From: Phallusia fumigata
Taxonomy: Eukaryota > Chordata > Ascidiacea > Phlebobranchia > Ascidiidae
Length of the DNA: 28,155 nucleotides
Direction: 5' to 3'
Assembly: GCA_008931825.1 (NCBI GenBank)
Contig: QXVZ01013634.1
Coordinates: forward strand, 1 to 28,155
Below, piece by piece: positions 19,163 to 28,155 of the stretch. Position 1 is the stretch's first letter. Each line of letters begins with the position of its first letter. The notes under the pieces were generated by a model that was not told the origin of the DNA, did no database searches, and worked only from the letters and a program-made list of their open reading frames with translations. A program made the position numbers and the translations under genes.

Positions 19163-19541
19163 AGTGTTTCACATGTAACAGGATTTCTTATTCTTAGCTC
19201 TGACTAACCACATTCTATTGTGTGAATGTCCACCGTCTACCACAGTTTGCTTGTGGGTATATGGAAGGGAATTGTTCCACTCGACGTTTCACAAACACAA
19301 ACATTTGGCGGCAGACATAACGCATTCCAAGCCAAACGCCACACCAGCATCGCGCTTTTATGCTTAAAGCATCGAGTTACCGTAATCCTGTATCGCCTCA
19401 AAAACTCTACGCGCGGTTAATTAAATTACTCACTCATAGAACTCGCTCAGTTCTCCTAATCTTAACGCTCACGCCACCTTTTACTAATTGTCCTCAATAC
19501 ACCGATGCCCGCCTGATTTCACGCAGTCCTAACTTACTAGT

Positions 19542-19806
19542 ATGGACCGAAAGGTCGTTACAAGACGTTCTGGTGCTTTGCAGCGAGACGCAGGAAGACA
19601 GGTCCCGACCTTCATTCCATTGCCGGTTTTCAAGTTTACGGGGCCTACTTCGCAGCAAGGTCGAAGTGGGAGTCTTGGAAACATCAACATCGTCCAATGC
19701 GACCACAACTCGACGCGTAGGAACACTCTGACCACTCTGTTCCTCGCTACTCCACCCACCCAGGCAAGAAAACCTTTGGCGAAGTCACCGTCTGGAACCC
19801 CTTCGG
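19542..19806 (+). CDS. Candidate first coding exon, unidentified protein
   Basis: An ATG in the context AGTATGG opens 88 codons that run into a consensus donor TCGG|gtgagt, with an in-frame stop upstream. The peptide begins MDKxxx-like as MDRKVVTRRSGALQRDAG and includes FIPLPVFKFTGPTSQQGR, RRNTLTTLFLATPPTQ and KPLAKSPSGTPS. It is basic, Ser/Thr/Pro-rich and probably disordered, with RRNTL a plausible basophilic kinase site. It ends with one base of a codon, the phase needed by the exon at 24749 (GAA Glu across the junction). GC content is higher than in the surroundings. I know no family for it. Confidence 0.55.
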
Positions 19807-19853
19807 GTGAGTGGTTTGCTGCTTTTGGTGGAGTGACATTAATGTACTTAAAT

Positions 19854-20175
19854 CAGAGGTTCTCAAAGTGGGGTCCGCGGTCCACTAGGGGGCCGCACAG
19901 CCATTTTAGGGGTCCTTGAGAAGTTTTCAGTCTGTCTGGTCTATCTCGTGACTACTGACTTTGCCTGTTTCATGTGCAGAGATGATTGCGCCATTTGTGG
20001 CACCAGCTCCAATCCTGCTTGGTGATATGACAAGCAACACGTTAATGTGGCACACACAAGGCGTTGCTGAATTTTTTGTTTTATTTTTGTAGGCATTTTT
20101 TAATGGAATCGCGAATCAACAAAATTGCTGAGGGACCGTTATATGCATATATTTCAAAAAATTTGATAACCACTG
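19854..20175. mobile_element. hAT-type MITE (322 bp)
   Basis: The ends CAGAGGTTCTCAAAGTGGGG and inverted CAGTGGTTATCAAATTTTTT match at 13 of the first 15 bases. The left end, with GGTCCGCGGTCC behind it, resembles the widespread Charlie-like hAT terminus. TTAAAT lies immediately on the left and one base away on the right, a partly preserved target duplication. It begins 47 bases after the donor of the exon at 19542-19806. Confidence 0.7.
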
Positions 20176-20810
20176 ATTAAATGTACGTGATAATTTCTTT
20201 GGCAAGTTATGTTCCCCTGGCATTTACACGAATGAACATCGACGTCCTATATCCAGGTCGTTTTCAGCACGTTTTTTCTAGCCTCGCTATGCTGTCGAAA
20301 AATACATGGCTGCGCCGCGGTTGGGATGCTGGAGCGAACACAGATCAAAAACGACCTGTATAACTGCCGGTAAAGCATATCTTGCCGATGTAATGGTAGA
20401 ATGTTACCATAGTTTGGCCATTTTAATAGTTGTTTCCAAGCACATATATTTTGCTTTAGTTTGAATTTTTGCCATTCAAGCAGTAACGATTTTGAACAAG
20501 GCGTGTTACACGTTATTGCATGTTTGGACGCGGTTACGTAGCAAAGGGTGTTTGTGTGTTGACGCCAGTTATTGTCTCAGTCAGCTGCGATGGTAAAAGC
20601 ATTTTTATCACGTCATATACGCGGAAGCATTTGCAATGGCTACAGGTTCATTTATGTCCGAGTCCCGACTAATACGTTTTTATGTCAGCCCTCTTAAAAA
20701 TGCGGTAAATTTGTTTGTTTTCAATTGAAAACGAAAAAAATAATGTAGTTTTTGATGGACTTTTGTAAACAATGTTGTCAACAAGGATTTTGCCATCGTG
20801 TATTGCAAGT
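20176..20810. other. No recognised feature
   Basis: There are short open frames only. A 60-codon frame at 20181 has no splice or motif support. Confidence 0.4.
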
Positions 20811-21069
20811 CAGGGGTTGCCAAACATCTTATTCATCCATTTGGGCATTTTTGATCTTATTTATCCATTTCGGGGTGCACAATCTTCTTTTTATAGACTA
20901 GGAACCTTTTGCTTCTCGAAAAATCTTGTTTCAAAATCGATAATTTACACTAATTCCAAGAATCCTACCAGTTAAAAGCAAACAAAATAATTTCTTACAT
21001 ACCTAACGTAGCTCTTAAAAGTCAAAATGTACCCCTGGGGGCGCATGAACCCAACTTTGGGAATCCCCG
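20811..21069. mobile_element. Probable hAT-like MITE (259 bp)
   Basis: The left end CAGGGGTTGCCAAACAT pairs with the inverse of the right end, CGGGGATTCCCAAAGTT (13 of 17). The internal text near the right end (ACCCCTGGGGGCGCATGAAC) is of the type seen in hAT subtermini. No target duplication is detected. Confidence 0.5.
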
Positions 21070-21501
21070 TTCATGTGGGGAAGTGGTACGGATGCCGTGT
21101 GTGGGTCGAGCGCTGGAGAAGAAAGAGCGCCCCCTACCGAAGGCTCATAAACGGTTGATTTTATCTTCATTTTGTTGATTGAGTGCAAACGCGTGAACAT
21201 TATAACACTGTACTAGAGTGTATTTGTGATGTAACTATACGGCCGAAACGTATTTCCTAATTAAAACAAGAAGTTTGGTTTGCAAACAACAAAAAGTAAA
21301 GGTTAGTCCGACATATTCAGTTTTAAACGCGATTTTGTGGTTGGATTTGAGTTTTGTTTATCCCAACGAACCTTTTTAAGCTTAGTTTATATTGACCAGT
21401 TCTTACATGTGCTTGTGTCCTATCATTTGTACCGACCCAAGCCTTCACATCATATAAGCTTACCTAGTCAATGTGCACAATTACGCGCCCATATGTACAT
21501 G
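21070..21501. other. No recognised feature
   Basis: Nothing supported besides short frames. It precedes the TATA-like site at 21502. Confidence 0.4.
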
Positions 21502-21510
21502 TATATAAAG
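21502..21510 (+). promoter_or_regulatory. TATA-like element
   Basis: TATATAAAG, a strong TATA-box match, 14 bases before an ATG at 21524. If used, transcription would start near 21530, after that ATG, so the site and that ATG would exclude each other. Confidence 0.3.
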
Positions 21511-21523
21511 CCGCCTGTCGGAT

Positions 21524-21714
21524 ATGACTGCGCATTCCGCTAAAATACGGGGAAAAATCTATCAGTTGTCAGCGAAGCGTGTGTCCCAGAGCCCATCAAC
21601 ATTCCATCTAGCCCTGAACAGGTTGCTAAGGCCCGCAAACCGCAGGAATACGTTGATAGATAAAACGGCAGCGTTTCGGCTTGAGGGCTTTGCACTGTGC
21701 AGTGAAAGATCCAG
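21524..21714 (+). CDS. Possible alternative first exon
   Basis: ATG opens 63 codons (MTAHSAKIRGKIYQLSAKRV, then SQSPSTFHLALNRLLRPANR, RNTLIDKTAAFRLEGF) and reaches a donor CCAG|gtgtgt in the phase required by the exon at 27601. The local GC content is above average. The antisense strand is also open for over 120 codons here, so the frame could be chance. I recognise no domain. Confidence 0.3.
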
Positions 21715-24700
21715 GTGTGTATAAATTTCGAGACGTTTTTGTTTAGAAATGTGTCCAGACGGGAACTTCTGTACGCAAATTTGCGAATAAAGTTTTGTTT
21801 TGTGCATTGTAGCCAGACTAATACGTCTAGGTAAATGTTTGGGTAATTTTTGTGGTAGGCCCTGTAGTAATACGTCGAATCTATATGATGACAGAACAGA
21901 TTACTAAGCACCCGTTTATACATGGCAAGGCCCCTTTAGTTTCGGTTTCGAACATAAAGGAGTATCTATAGCAGTTAACTAGCGCCAGGGCAACCGCTAA
22001 GTTTGTATCTGTGATTGATGGATATGACAGAGTCACTTCCGCATATAGTGCTGCAAGAATATTATAAGGTAACTAACGAGATGTTGCCAGGCTGCGCCAC
22101 GAGCGTTCTGTAGGCGCAAGAAAGTTGATCGTTTAGCAGAGATTCCGGGGGCGGTGCACGGTTGCAGGGTTTATGATGTAGGGCTAGTGTATATTTGTTT
22201 TGACATGCTGAAAATGTTGTTTACCGGCTAAGATGGTGCGCACTCGTAAGTTGAGATTTTTCAGATGAAACGAGTTTCTTTTAAATCACATCTGAATTTT
22301 TAACTTCACTGTACTGTGTGCAATGTTTATGTGTAGAAGTTTTTTTGTACTTGAAGATTTCAAAGCAGCGTGAACCTAACCGTCACTAAATCCATAGTTT
22401 TTAGTGATTTTATGCCTCACGCCCGAAAAGTTATTTCGAAGTAAGGTTCGTTAAATAAACAGTCCTTTTCATTATATCAAGGTAGTTTCCCAATGCCAGA
22501 ATTTCGTGATATAACTATAGTTTTAATAACGAATTAACCGGACCGTTGCACTTTGGTAAAAGGTTATAAGGTGGAATATGACAATCACTAATGAAAGTTG
22601 TGTATTTTCGGAACTATTGACAACATCAGTCCGTTATAACAACCTATTAATCGACAAAAGTATAGTTAAAACCAGCCTTACTTCGCTGAACGTTCAGCTA
22701 AGCAGTTGTACGAGTTAAGCGAAAATAATAAATTGGTCACCCTCGGACAGAAAAGGTTATGTAACCTTGACACGCCAATCATGCCGAGGGCAGTGATTTG
22801 GCAAGGGGCCAAAACGTGAAGCATCCACATTTAGCTTGATTGATTGCGGTTTGGCGCATGCGTGTATTGCGGGAAGTTTGTGTGGTTCGCCGTTACAAGC
22901 TATGTCAACTGTAAACCAAACGGTTTTCCTGTCGTGTGGTCAAAAACAGTTGACATGTTAGCAGTCTGTTTGAAAGTTGGCGTGCTGTGAAGTTATAGCA
23001 ATAAATGCTGTTGTAGAGCAAAAAGTTGCGGAAACGTTTTGGTTGGTACCCTTTGTTTGATTTTGCTCTGTTTGTTTAAACCAGATTTTGAAAATGTTTT
23101 AGTGAAGACTTCAACATTTCGCGTACGGTTTAATGGCAACGAATAGGAATTTAATTTTTATTGTAGCTTTGTGTTACTGCGTTGCATGTTATTTAATCTT
23201 CTATTAAATCTTCTATTACGGACCACACGAATCTGTCTATAAGAACTTGTTTATTCGAATTGCGTAAAACTTGAGGTCGAAAAAAGCCAACAGCGATTTG
23301 TGTGTGTTAAAGTAATTAATGTTAAAAACAAGCACTAGACAACTAATACCAGAATCGGTGACATTTTTTAATTTTGGCAAATACGAAATTAAGATTTAGC
23401 CCCAACGTCCTGAATAAAAACGGAATCGTACCCCTTTGCAGCCCCTCGATAGCCCATCAGCCATTAGCAGGTTTCAGCAATTAGAAAAAGAAAAATGGCC
23501 CGTTTACGTTTGAAGCATGTGTGGTTTTGGGGTCGAAACAGTTAAACGCACCGTCAAGCGGGTATTCGCATGGTTGCATAACAGTTTTGAAACCAAACAC
23601 CCCTCTTTAAATTCTGCACAGGAAAATTTCCTAACGCTTTGTTGATCAGTCGTGTTTTTCAACGTTTTACACCGGACGAAAAAACTTTGTTGGTTAGTTT
23701 GTTGTTGATGAGAAATACTTTATTTTAGAGTGTCATGTTTTTGTGGACTTGGAACGCTGTTGCGATTATGGCGTTGCTAGCTTTTTTGTTATTTGGTAGA
23801 ACTCTAAGATGAAAAGAGAGATTTTTCACCTCATAACTACCATCAAATTCGCATTAAAAACTAGAATGACGCAATTTTTGTCGTAACCTATTTGTTTAAC
23901 AATACTATCGCAGTGAAAAACACAAAACTGGCGGCTACCCGCTTTTTTGGTTGTGTGCGCGACATGTTATGTGGTCAGGCGCGCTAAACATGAAGATCTC
24001 TAATTACCAGTTAGTTATAAACAGCTGATTTTCCGCTGATAATCGGTGTTGCAATGATGTTTACATTGATTGCTTACTCGTGGTGCTTACATTCCACATT
24101 TCCTGATATCTAGCTGTTCATAACATCGTTGGCGCTAGTTCCATGCAGGCTTCTCAACTATAGGCTTCCAATTTCAGTGCGAAGTGTTTTAGACCAACAG
24201 TATTCGTTGTGTTTATACCGACGAAGCTTTGATTTATCATAAAACCGTTGCAATTAGCACAGAGGAACTAATAAATCAATATAGATACTTGCTGCAATAA
24301 CACTTCGAGAGTTAATCACAGGTTATGCCAACAATGATTAAAACTGCGTCAAATGATATTATAAACGTTTAATCTATAGTGACGTATTGATATTGAGTTT
24401 CAAGCTGTGTGCCAGCCGAGGAACATAGATTTTGTGATAAGATGCATGTTGAATAATGTCGAATAAAAAGTAGTCAAGGTTTGTTATTTTTATCTTATTA
24501 TATTTTTTATTTGATGCTAAGGTGGTTGATTTTGCTATGCCTTTTTTTAAATACAGGTTTTACCAAATTGGTGTAGACTGTCAGATTTTACTATAAGTAA
24601 TTTAATTCACATTTTCGTTTTGTCTTTTCTGTAAATTTGTATGTCATACGTTATAAAATAACCAACATTCTGTTACAGCTTAATGTGATCGCAAGATGTG

Positions 24701-24748
24701 CTTTCTAACTAGAACATTTTACTTCTAACTGTTTCATCTCCAAAACAG
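21715..24748. other. 3-kb non-coding stretch with an NRF1-like site
   Basis: I find no convincing exon. Two weak marks are GGCGCATGCGTG at 22853-22864, close to the NRF1 consensus, and ATGGTGCGCACTC|gtaagt near 22233-22245, a possible minimal ATG exon. If the exons at 19542 and 24749 belong together, this is intron. Confidence 0.35.
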
Positions 24749-24898
24749 AAAGAAGTTTCGAGGAGTCAAGCGAAGAAAAATCATCGGATAGTTTGCTACG
24801 AAAAGAAGGTAACTTTACATCATCAATAAGTGAATCAAGTGCGTCAAACAAGATAAAACCAACATTAGCAACGCTGCCAGATATAAAGGAATTTGCTG
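24749..24898 (+). CDS. Candidate internal coding exon, Ser/Glu-rich
   Basis: A 150-base open segment follows a good acceptor (ccaaaacag) and ends at GCTG|gtaacg; an internal donor GAAG|gtaact at 24811 has the same phase. It reads RSFEESSEEKSSDSLLRKEG, then NFTSSISESSASNKIKP and TLPDIKEFA. It accepts and leaves one base in the codon, so it can be included or skipped without shifting frame. It fits the exon ending at 19806. The length is a multiple of three, typical of cassette exons. Its high Ser and Glu content suggests a phosphorylated, disordered linker. Identity is unknown. Confidence 0.55.
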
Positions 24899-24923
24899 GT
24901 AACGGTGTCATCATTGTGATTCA

Positions 24924-25149
24924 CAGTTCTTAACCAGTGGTACAAGATTTGTTTCTAGGGGTACAAGGATTCTGAACCAATAGGGTTATTTATGTAGATA
25001 CTACATTACATCTATAACTTCCGAACAAAGATTGCTTGTTATTTGAACATAAGAACAGTAATTACTTTCCGGTAAATACTGAAGGGGGTATGAGAACTGG
25101 TGGGTGATTTTAAAGGGGTACTGATATGGAAAAAGGTTATAGACCACTG
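24924..25149. mobile_element. MITE, family copy 1 (226 bp)
   Basis: It starts CAGTTCTTAACCAGTGGTAC and ends AAAAAGGTTATAGACCACTG. It aligns along its length to 27934-28147: both share a GGGGTACAAG-like block, ACAATAATTACTTT-like text, ACTGAGGGGG and a GGTTNNAGNCCACTG end. This is the hAT-like terminal motif. It begins 25 bases after the exon donor at 24899. Confidence 0.6.
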
Positions 25150-26209
25150 TGATAACTCAATACATAACTCTATAACCGAAACATTTCACAACATTCTGAT
25201 GGCGTCAATGTGACATGCCCCACGTCTGACCTGCGCTTGAAACCGCCCACCTGTCTGTATACTTTGTCTACAAAACAGTGTAACGCCTTTCACCTTTTTT
25301 GACGGTTAAGGGCATTTATCTCCGTCGGTGTCATTGGGCCAATGTGAAACAAACAGCGGCTAATTTTACCCGAATGACATTTTTTGTGACTTCGTGTACC
25401 GAAAATACGTAATTGTTGCACTAATGACAACAAAACAGCGATTGCCGAAATGTTTGCGATACAATGTATGCACTATGTACAAGTTCTCTTACAGTAATGT
25501 TTTTAATTGAACTATCCTACAATTTGTTCGTTTCTTTTGTTCCTACATTATTGTCGAAGTAACAAATAGCCCCAGCCAACGAAATTTCAGATCATGCTTT
25601 NTTTGTTCCTACATTATTGTCGAAGTAACAAATAGCCCCAGCCAACGAAATTTCAGATCATGCTTTTGTATGTCACCGGCCTGTATGGCATTTCTTTGAT
25701 CCGGCCGGCCAGCTGTTAGCATTTAAGACACATTAACGCATTGAAGTTGAGGTGAAGACTGTAACTGAAGGCAACACTAGCACCTTACATGCGACTACAA
25801 AAAGATTGTGGTTAAATTGGCAGCGTTATTTGCTGCAAATTGACGTTTGCACGACCAGCCGGGTTTCCAAAATATGATGGGCGTAGATTGACAGAGGAAG
25901 ACGATCGTTTGCTGCTCTTCACCTATTGCCTTGTGCGTCACGCGTGTGTATAAATAGACAGCAATGTCAGTGGGACATGGCGTCGGTCCCTGGCTGCACT
26001 TGGCTAACTGTGTCTGGGCGTACGTAGAAATCGTAAATATTAAAAGCAGTAACATGCCTTTGAACACAAGACATTGGTCTTGAAGAAAACCTAAAATAAA
26101 ACTGTATTGAATATAGTGAATACATTGTGATACAAACGTTTCGATAATCGATGTTGTCATCATCACTGCATAATGACTGCATTGTCATGCTTAACATGAA
26201 GTTGGTGAA
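25150..26209. other. No supported gene; contains the 65-bp assembly repeat
   Basis: Minus-strand frames of 82 and 123 codons at 25795-26215 overlap each other and lack motifs, so they are not accepted. The only certain structure is the repeat around the N at 25601. Confidence 0.4.
25536..25666. repeat. 65-bp exact repeat around an N
   Basis: 25536-25600 is repeated at 25602-25666 with N at 25601. It is the same kind of unmerged contig overlap as at 9746 and 11779. No gene is affected. Confidence 0.9.
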
Positions 26210-26370
26210 ATGCAAAAGATTACGCAGAATTTTCGTTATGTTTTAGCACGTCTGACCTCTAGAAACCTAAGTCGCAGACGTAGAACTCCCGAGGACGGGT
26301 ATCTGGCCAACACATCACGTGACGAGAAGGTCCACGCTGACGTCATGTCACGTGACAACCGGCGCATGCG
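26210..26370 (+). CDS. Candidate alternative first exon under a palindromic promoter-motif cluster
   Basis: An ATG at 26210 (in-frame TAA five codons upstream) opens 53 codons ending CG|gtgagt, a consensus donor. It reads MQKITQNFRYVLARLTSRN, LSRRRRTPEDGYLANTSRD and EKVHADVMSRDNRRM. The last two bases join in phase to the exon at 27601. The frame is very basic and contains RRRRTP, a possible kinase site. Because the 3' third is packed with transcription-factor palindromes, it may be promoter or 5' UTR and not coding; the open frame plus phase match favours coding but does not prove it. Confidence 0.45.
26315..26370. promoter_or_regulatory. Cluster of E-box, CRE and NRF1-like palindromes
   Basis: TCACGTGA at 26315-26322, TGACGTCA at 26338-26345, TCACGTGA at 26348-26355 and GCGCATGCG at 26362-26370. 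These are full palindromic sites for bHLH-zip factors (USF/MITF type), for CREB/ATF, and a near-match to NRF1. Four such sites in 56 bases of otherwise AT-rich DNA is typical of a housekeeping-type promoter core. Binding is inferred from sequence only. Confidence 0.55.
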
Positions 26371-26657
26371 GTGAGTGGATTTGTGTTTTAACGACGTTGA
26401 CTTTGTGGCTTTGTGTTTCGATTTCGATTCTTTCCGAGGGTCAATGCGGTATTTAGATACAAGCTTAATAGGCCAAAGCTTTGTGATTCACAATCTGTGG
26501 GGGCCTCCAGTAATATAAGATTAATATTGCTTTACTGAAATGTGTTTACATGTAAATGTGTACGCTAGATGGTTTTCCTGTGATTAAAACACATGTATAT
26601 CTTCAATTTTTCCTTTACCAAAGCTGACCTAATTTAAAATCAGGGGGCGCAGAGCTC

Positions 26658-26664
26658 TATATAG
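26658..26664 (+). promoter_or_regulatory. TATA-like element
   Basis: TATATAG lies within a comparatively GC-rich stretch (26640-26910). It would place a start site near 26690 and is followed about 235 bases later by a short ATG exon candidate at 26894. No other core promoter element is obvious. Confidence 0.3.
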
Positions 26665-26893
26665 CTTTTCAGGAACCCGTCTAAATCCGGCACCAAAGTG
26701 GGCAGATTCAGTGTCTCTCTGACCAAGGAACCTGTTATGCAGAGCGCGTGTGGCTGGTAGAGATATAATTTAGCAGCCTGTTTGCAGCCCACTGAAGCAG
26801 CAACCGTTTCCTGTTAGTCTCTGCTGTTGTTGCTCATTCTGTTTGTCCGCTCCGTTAGCCAGAAACTTGAACCGGGCGAGCGTGTGCAGCATC

Positions 26894-26907
26894 ATGCGCA
26901 GACATGC
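26894..26907 (+). CDS. Very short possible first exon
   Basis: ATG CGC AGA CAT GC followed by gtaaat. It would code MRRH and leave two bases, in phase with the exon at 27601. A 14-base coding exon cannot be proved from sequence; the support is its position downstream of the TATA-like site and the phase match. Confidence 0.2.
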
Positions 26908-27600
26908 GTAAATCCCCAAACAAGCTTGGGTTGAGAGCAAAAATGCCTAGCAACCCTGCGACTCATAGAAATAATTACTGCATTGGTGTTAGGTAAACAA
27001 TTAAGCTGGTAAATGCCAGAAAATTGATTGACAAGTCCAGAGGTTGCTAAAACTTTTTTGTTAAGACGGACCTTGTATGTTATACCTAGTGGGTATTTTC
27101 AGTTGTTGTTCATATTTATTTTTGACGGAGTAATCTGGTAAAGCAGTGCGGAACAGTAATATCGACGCCATATTGCAACAAAGCTACTCCAAGAATTTTT
27201 TTTGTCATTATCAGTGCATAGTGAGGGGAACGTTTGTAATAAAATGTATTCACTATATACTGATCTAGTCAGAATAAATTGGTTTCACCAGTCATAACAA
27301 TAATCTGTCCTAAAGCCGGTTTTCATTACACAACTTTGCATTCTTAGGGAGGGGTTTTCAGGAAAATAATCCAGTTATTTTAGAAATGTATAATCTTAAA
27401 ATCAGGTTCAGATTAGAATCACAATAGGCGTTAAGCGACATATCTACCTACGCTACAACATAAGCCAAAAAACGCTTTAGAGACGTCTATAGCACAGACC
27501 ACGTAGAAACAAGCGTTAGACGACCGCTTGCAAGCAGTCCTATGTTTGTTATTTCCTTGATCATTCTAGAAACTTCTATCTTAACGCGTTGTTGTTACAG
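26908..27600. other. Probable intron before the exon at 27601
   Basis: No open frame of note. It ends in a T-rich acceptor (ttaacgcgttgttgttacag). Confidence 0.4.
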
Positions 27601-27683
27601 GTCGGTGCGATCAACACATTCAAATGGAGAGAGTGTGGATATGGGAAATAGGATAATGATCGCACCACGCATGATAGACGACG
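27601..27683 (+). CDS. Candidate internal coding exon shared by alternative first exons
   Basis: After acceptor gttgttacag the exon supplies one base to complete a codon, then 27 open codons SVRSTHSNGESVDMGNRI then MIAPRMIDD, and ends with one base at GACG|gtaatc. The other two frames meet stops. The entry phase fits the donors at 26370, 26907 and 21714, and the exit phase equals that of 19806 and 24898. The next exon lies beyond the right edge. Identity is unknown. Confidence 0.5.
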
Positions 27684-27933
27684 GTAATCAATTTGCCCAT
27701 TGCTTTGTTTTCAGTTGACTGGGTGAATAGCTGATTCACAAGGTGGTAATGAGTCACCTGTTGCACACAGCGTTGCCAACTGGTATGCAAAAATGTTAAA
27801 AATTCAAAAAGTCTGCAAGCGCCCATCAAAACCAACCTCGAGGTGCGCATGCGGATTACCTGCTCAACAGAGTTCTTTGTTTTAACAAAGGCTTTGTAGA
27901 ATTGCCTCAATAGAGACGAAAGAACCTTTGGCG

Positions 27934-28147
27934 CGGGGTTCTTCACCAGGGCTACGATATGTTTCCAGGGGAGTACAAGAATGCTGATTCATTGGACCAA
28001 GTTAATAGATGCTGCATTATGTCTATAACATTCAAACAAATTGTTTGTTTTAGAACTTGAGAACAATAATTACTTTTAGGAAATTACTGAGGGGGTTGTG
28101 AAAACTTGTTGATGATACCGACAAGAAAAAAGGTTGAGAAGCCACTG
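27934..28147. mobile_element. MITE, family copy 2 (about 214 bp)
   Basis: Homologue of 24924-25149. It ends AAGGTTGAGAAGCCACTG. The flanks CTTTGGCG (27926-27933) and CTTTAGAG (28148-28155) agree at six of eight and may be a worn target duplication. The right flank is also the end of the window. Confidence 0.62.
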
Positions 28148-28155
28148 CTTTAGAG

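Noticed and set aside
21540..21923. 127-codon minus-strand open frame
   Set aside because: No motif, splice support or similarity; it overlaps a plus-strand candidate and a TATA-like site that are themselves weak.
27620..27946. 108-codon minus-strand open frame
   Set aside because: It begins with GTG, overlaps a MITE and the antisense of a better-supported exon at 27601-27683, and shows no motif.
1..28155. tRNA genes, rRNA, CRISPR arrays, bacterial promoters or viral genes
   Set aside because: No internal tRNA promoter pair in a foldable context, no regularly spaced repeats, no rRNA signature and no viral or transposase coding sequence was seen.

Overview
The window reads as nuclear DNA of an invertebrate chordate, most likely an ascidian (sea squirt) of the Ciona type. 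It is AT-rich, introns are small (several of exactly 64 bases) with GT-AG borders, intron-borne hAT-type MITEs are abundant, and two divergent allelic copies sit side by side as expected in a highly polymorphic diploid assembly. The species is an inference; nothing in the sequence names it.

Left and middle (about 4.6-13.5 kb), minus strand: the gene for actin-related protein 3 (Arp3/ACTR3), the ATP-binding subunit of the Arp2/3 actin-nucleating complex. Eleven coding exons can be placed to the base; they give 384 residues, matching the family up to the last 30 or so. The terminal exon is not visible. Two introns each carry a copy of a C/D box snoRNA on the gene's strand, and other introns carry hAT-like elements, one with a perfect 8-base target duplication. 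The assembly repeats 1.4 kb (exon 6 plus part of exon 7) and 108 bases (start of exon 4) on either side of single N characters; these look like unmerged overlaps, not biology.

Left end (about 2.0-3.7 kb), minus strand: a tiny three-exon gene encoding 58 residues made of two copies of an Asp/Asn-rich module (ADxDNxxNQxNPNN). A second copy of its last two exons lies 1.3 kb further on; the 20 shared codons differ at six positions, all silent. I cannot assign a family, and I consider this the most interesting gene in the window. A foldback repeat lies between the two copies.

Centre (about 13.5-18 kb): intergenic sequence with a possible 5' exon of Arp3, hairpins and decayed MITEs, and no convincing gene.

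Right (about 18-28 kb): mostly plus-strand signals that look like the widely spaced 5' end of a large gene continuing beyond the right edge. Candidate exons at 19542-19806, 24749-24898, 26210-26370 and 27601-27683 are open and have good splice sites, and their reading phases join correctly in two series that both end in the same phase. Around 26.3 kb a first-exon candidate coincides with a dense cluster of palindromic promoter motifs (two TCACGTGA, one TGACGTCA, one NRF1-like site). The product of this gene is not recognised. MITEs and a frameshifted minus-strand ORF fill much of the rest.
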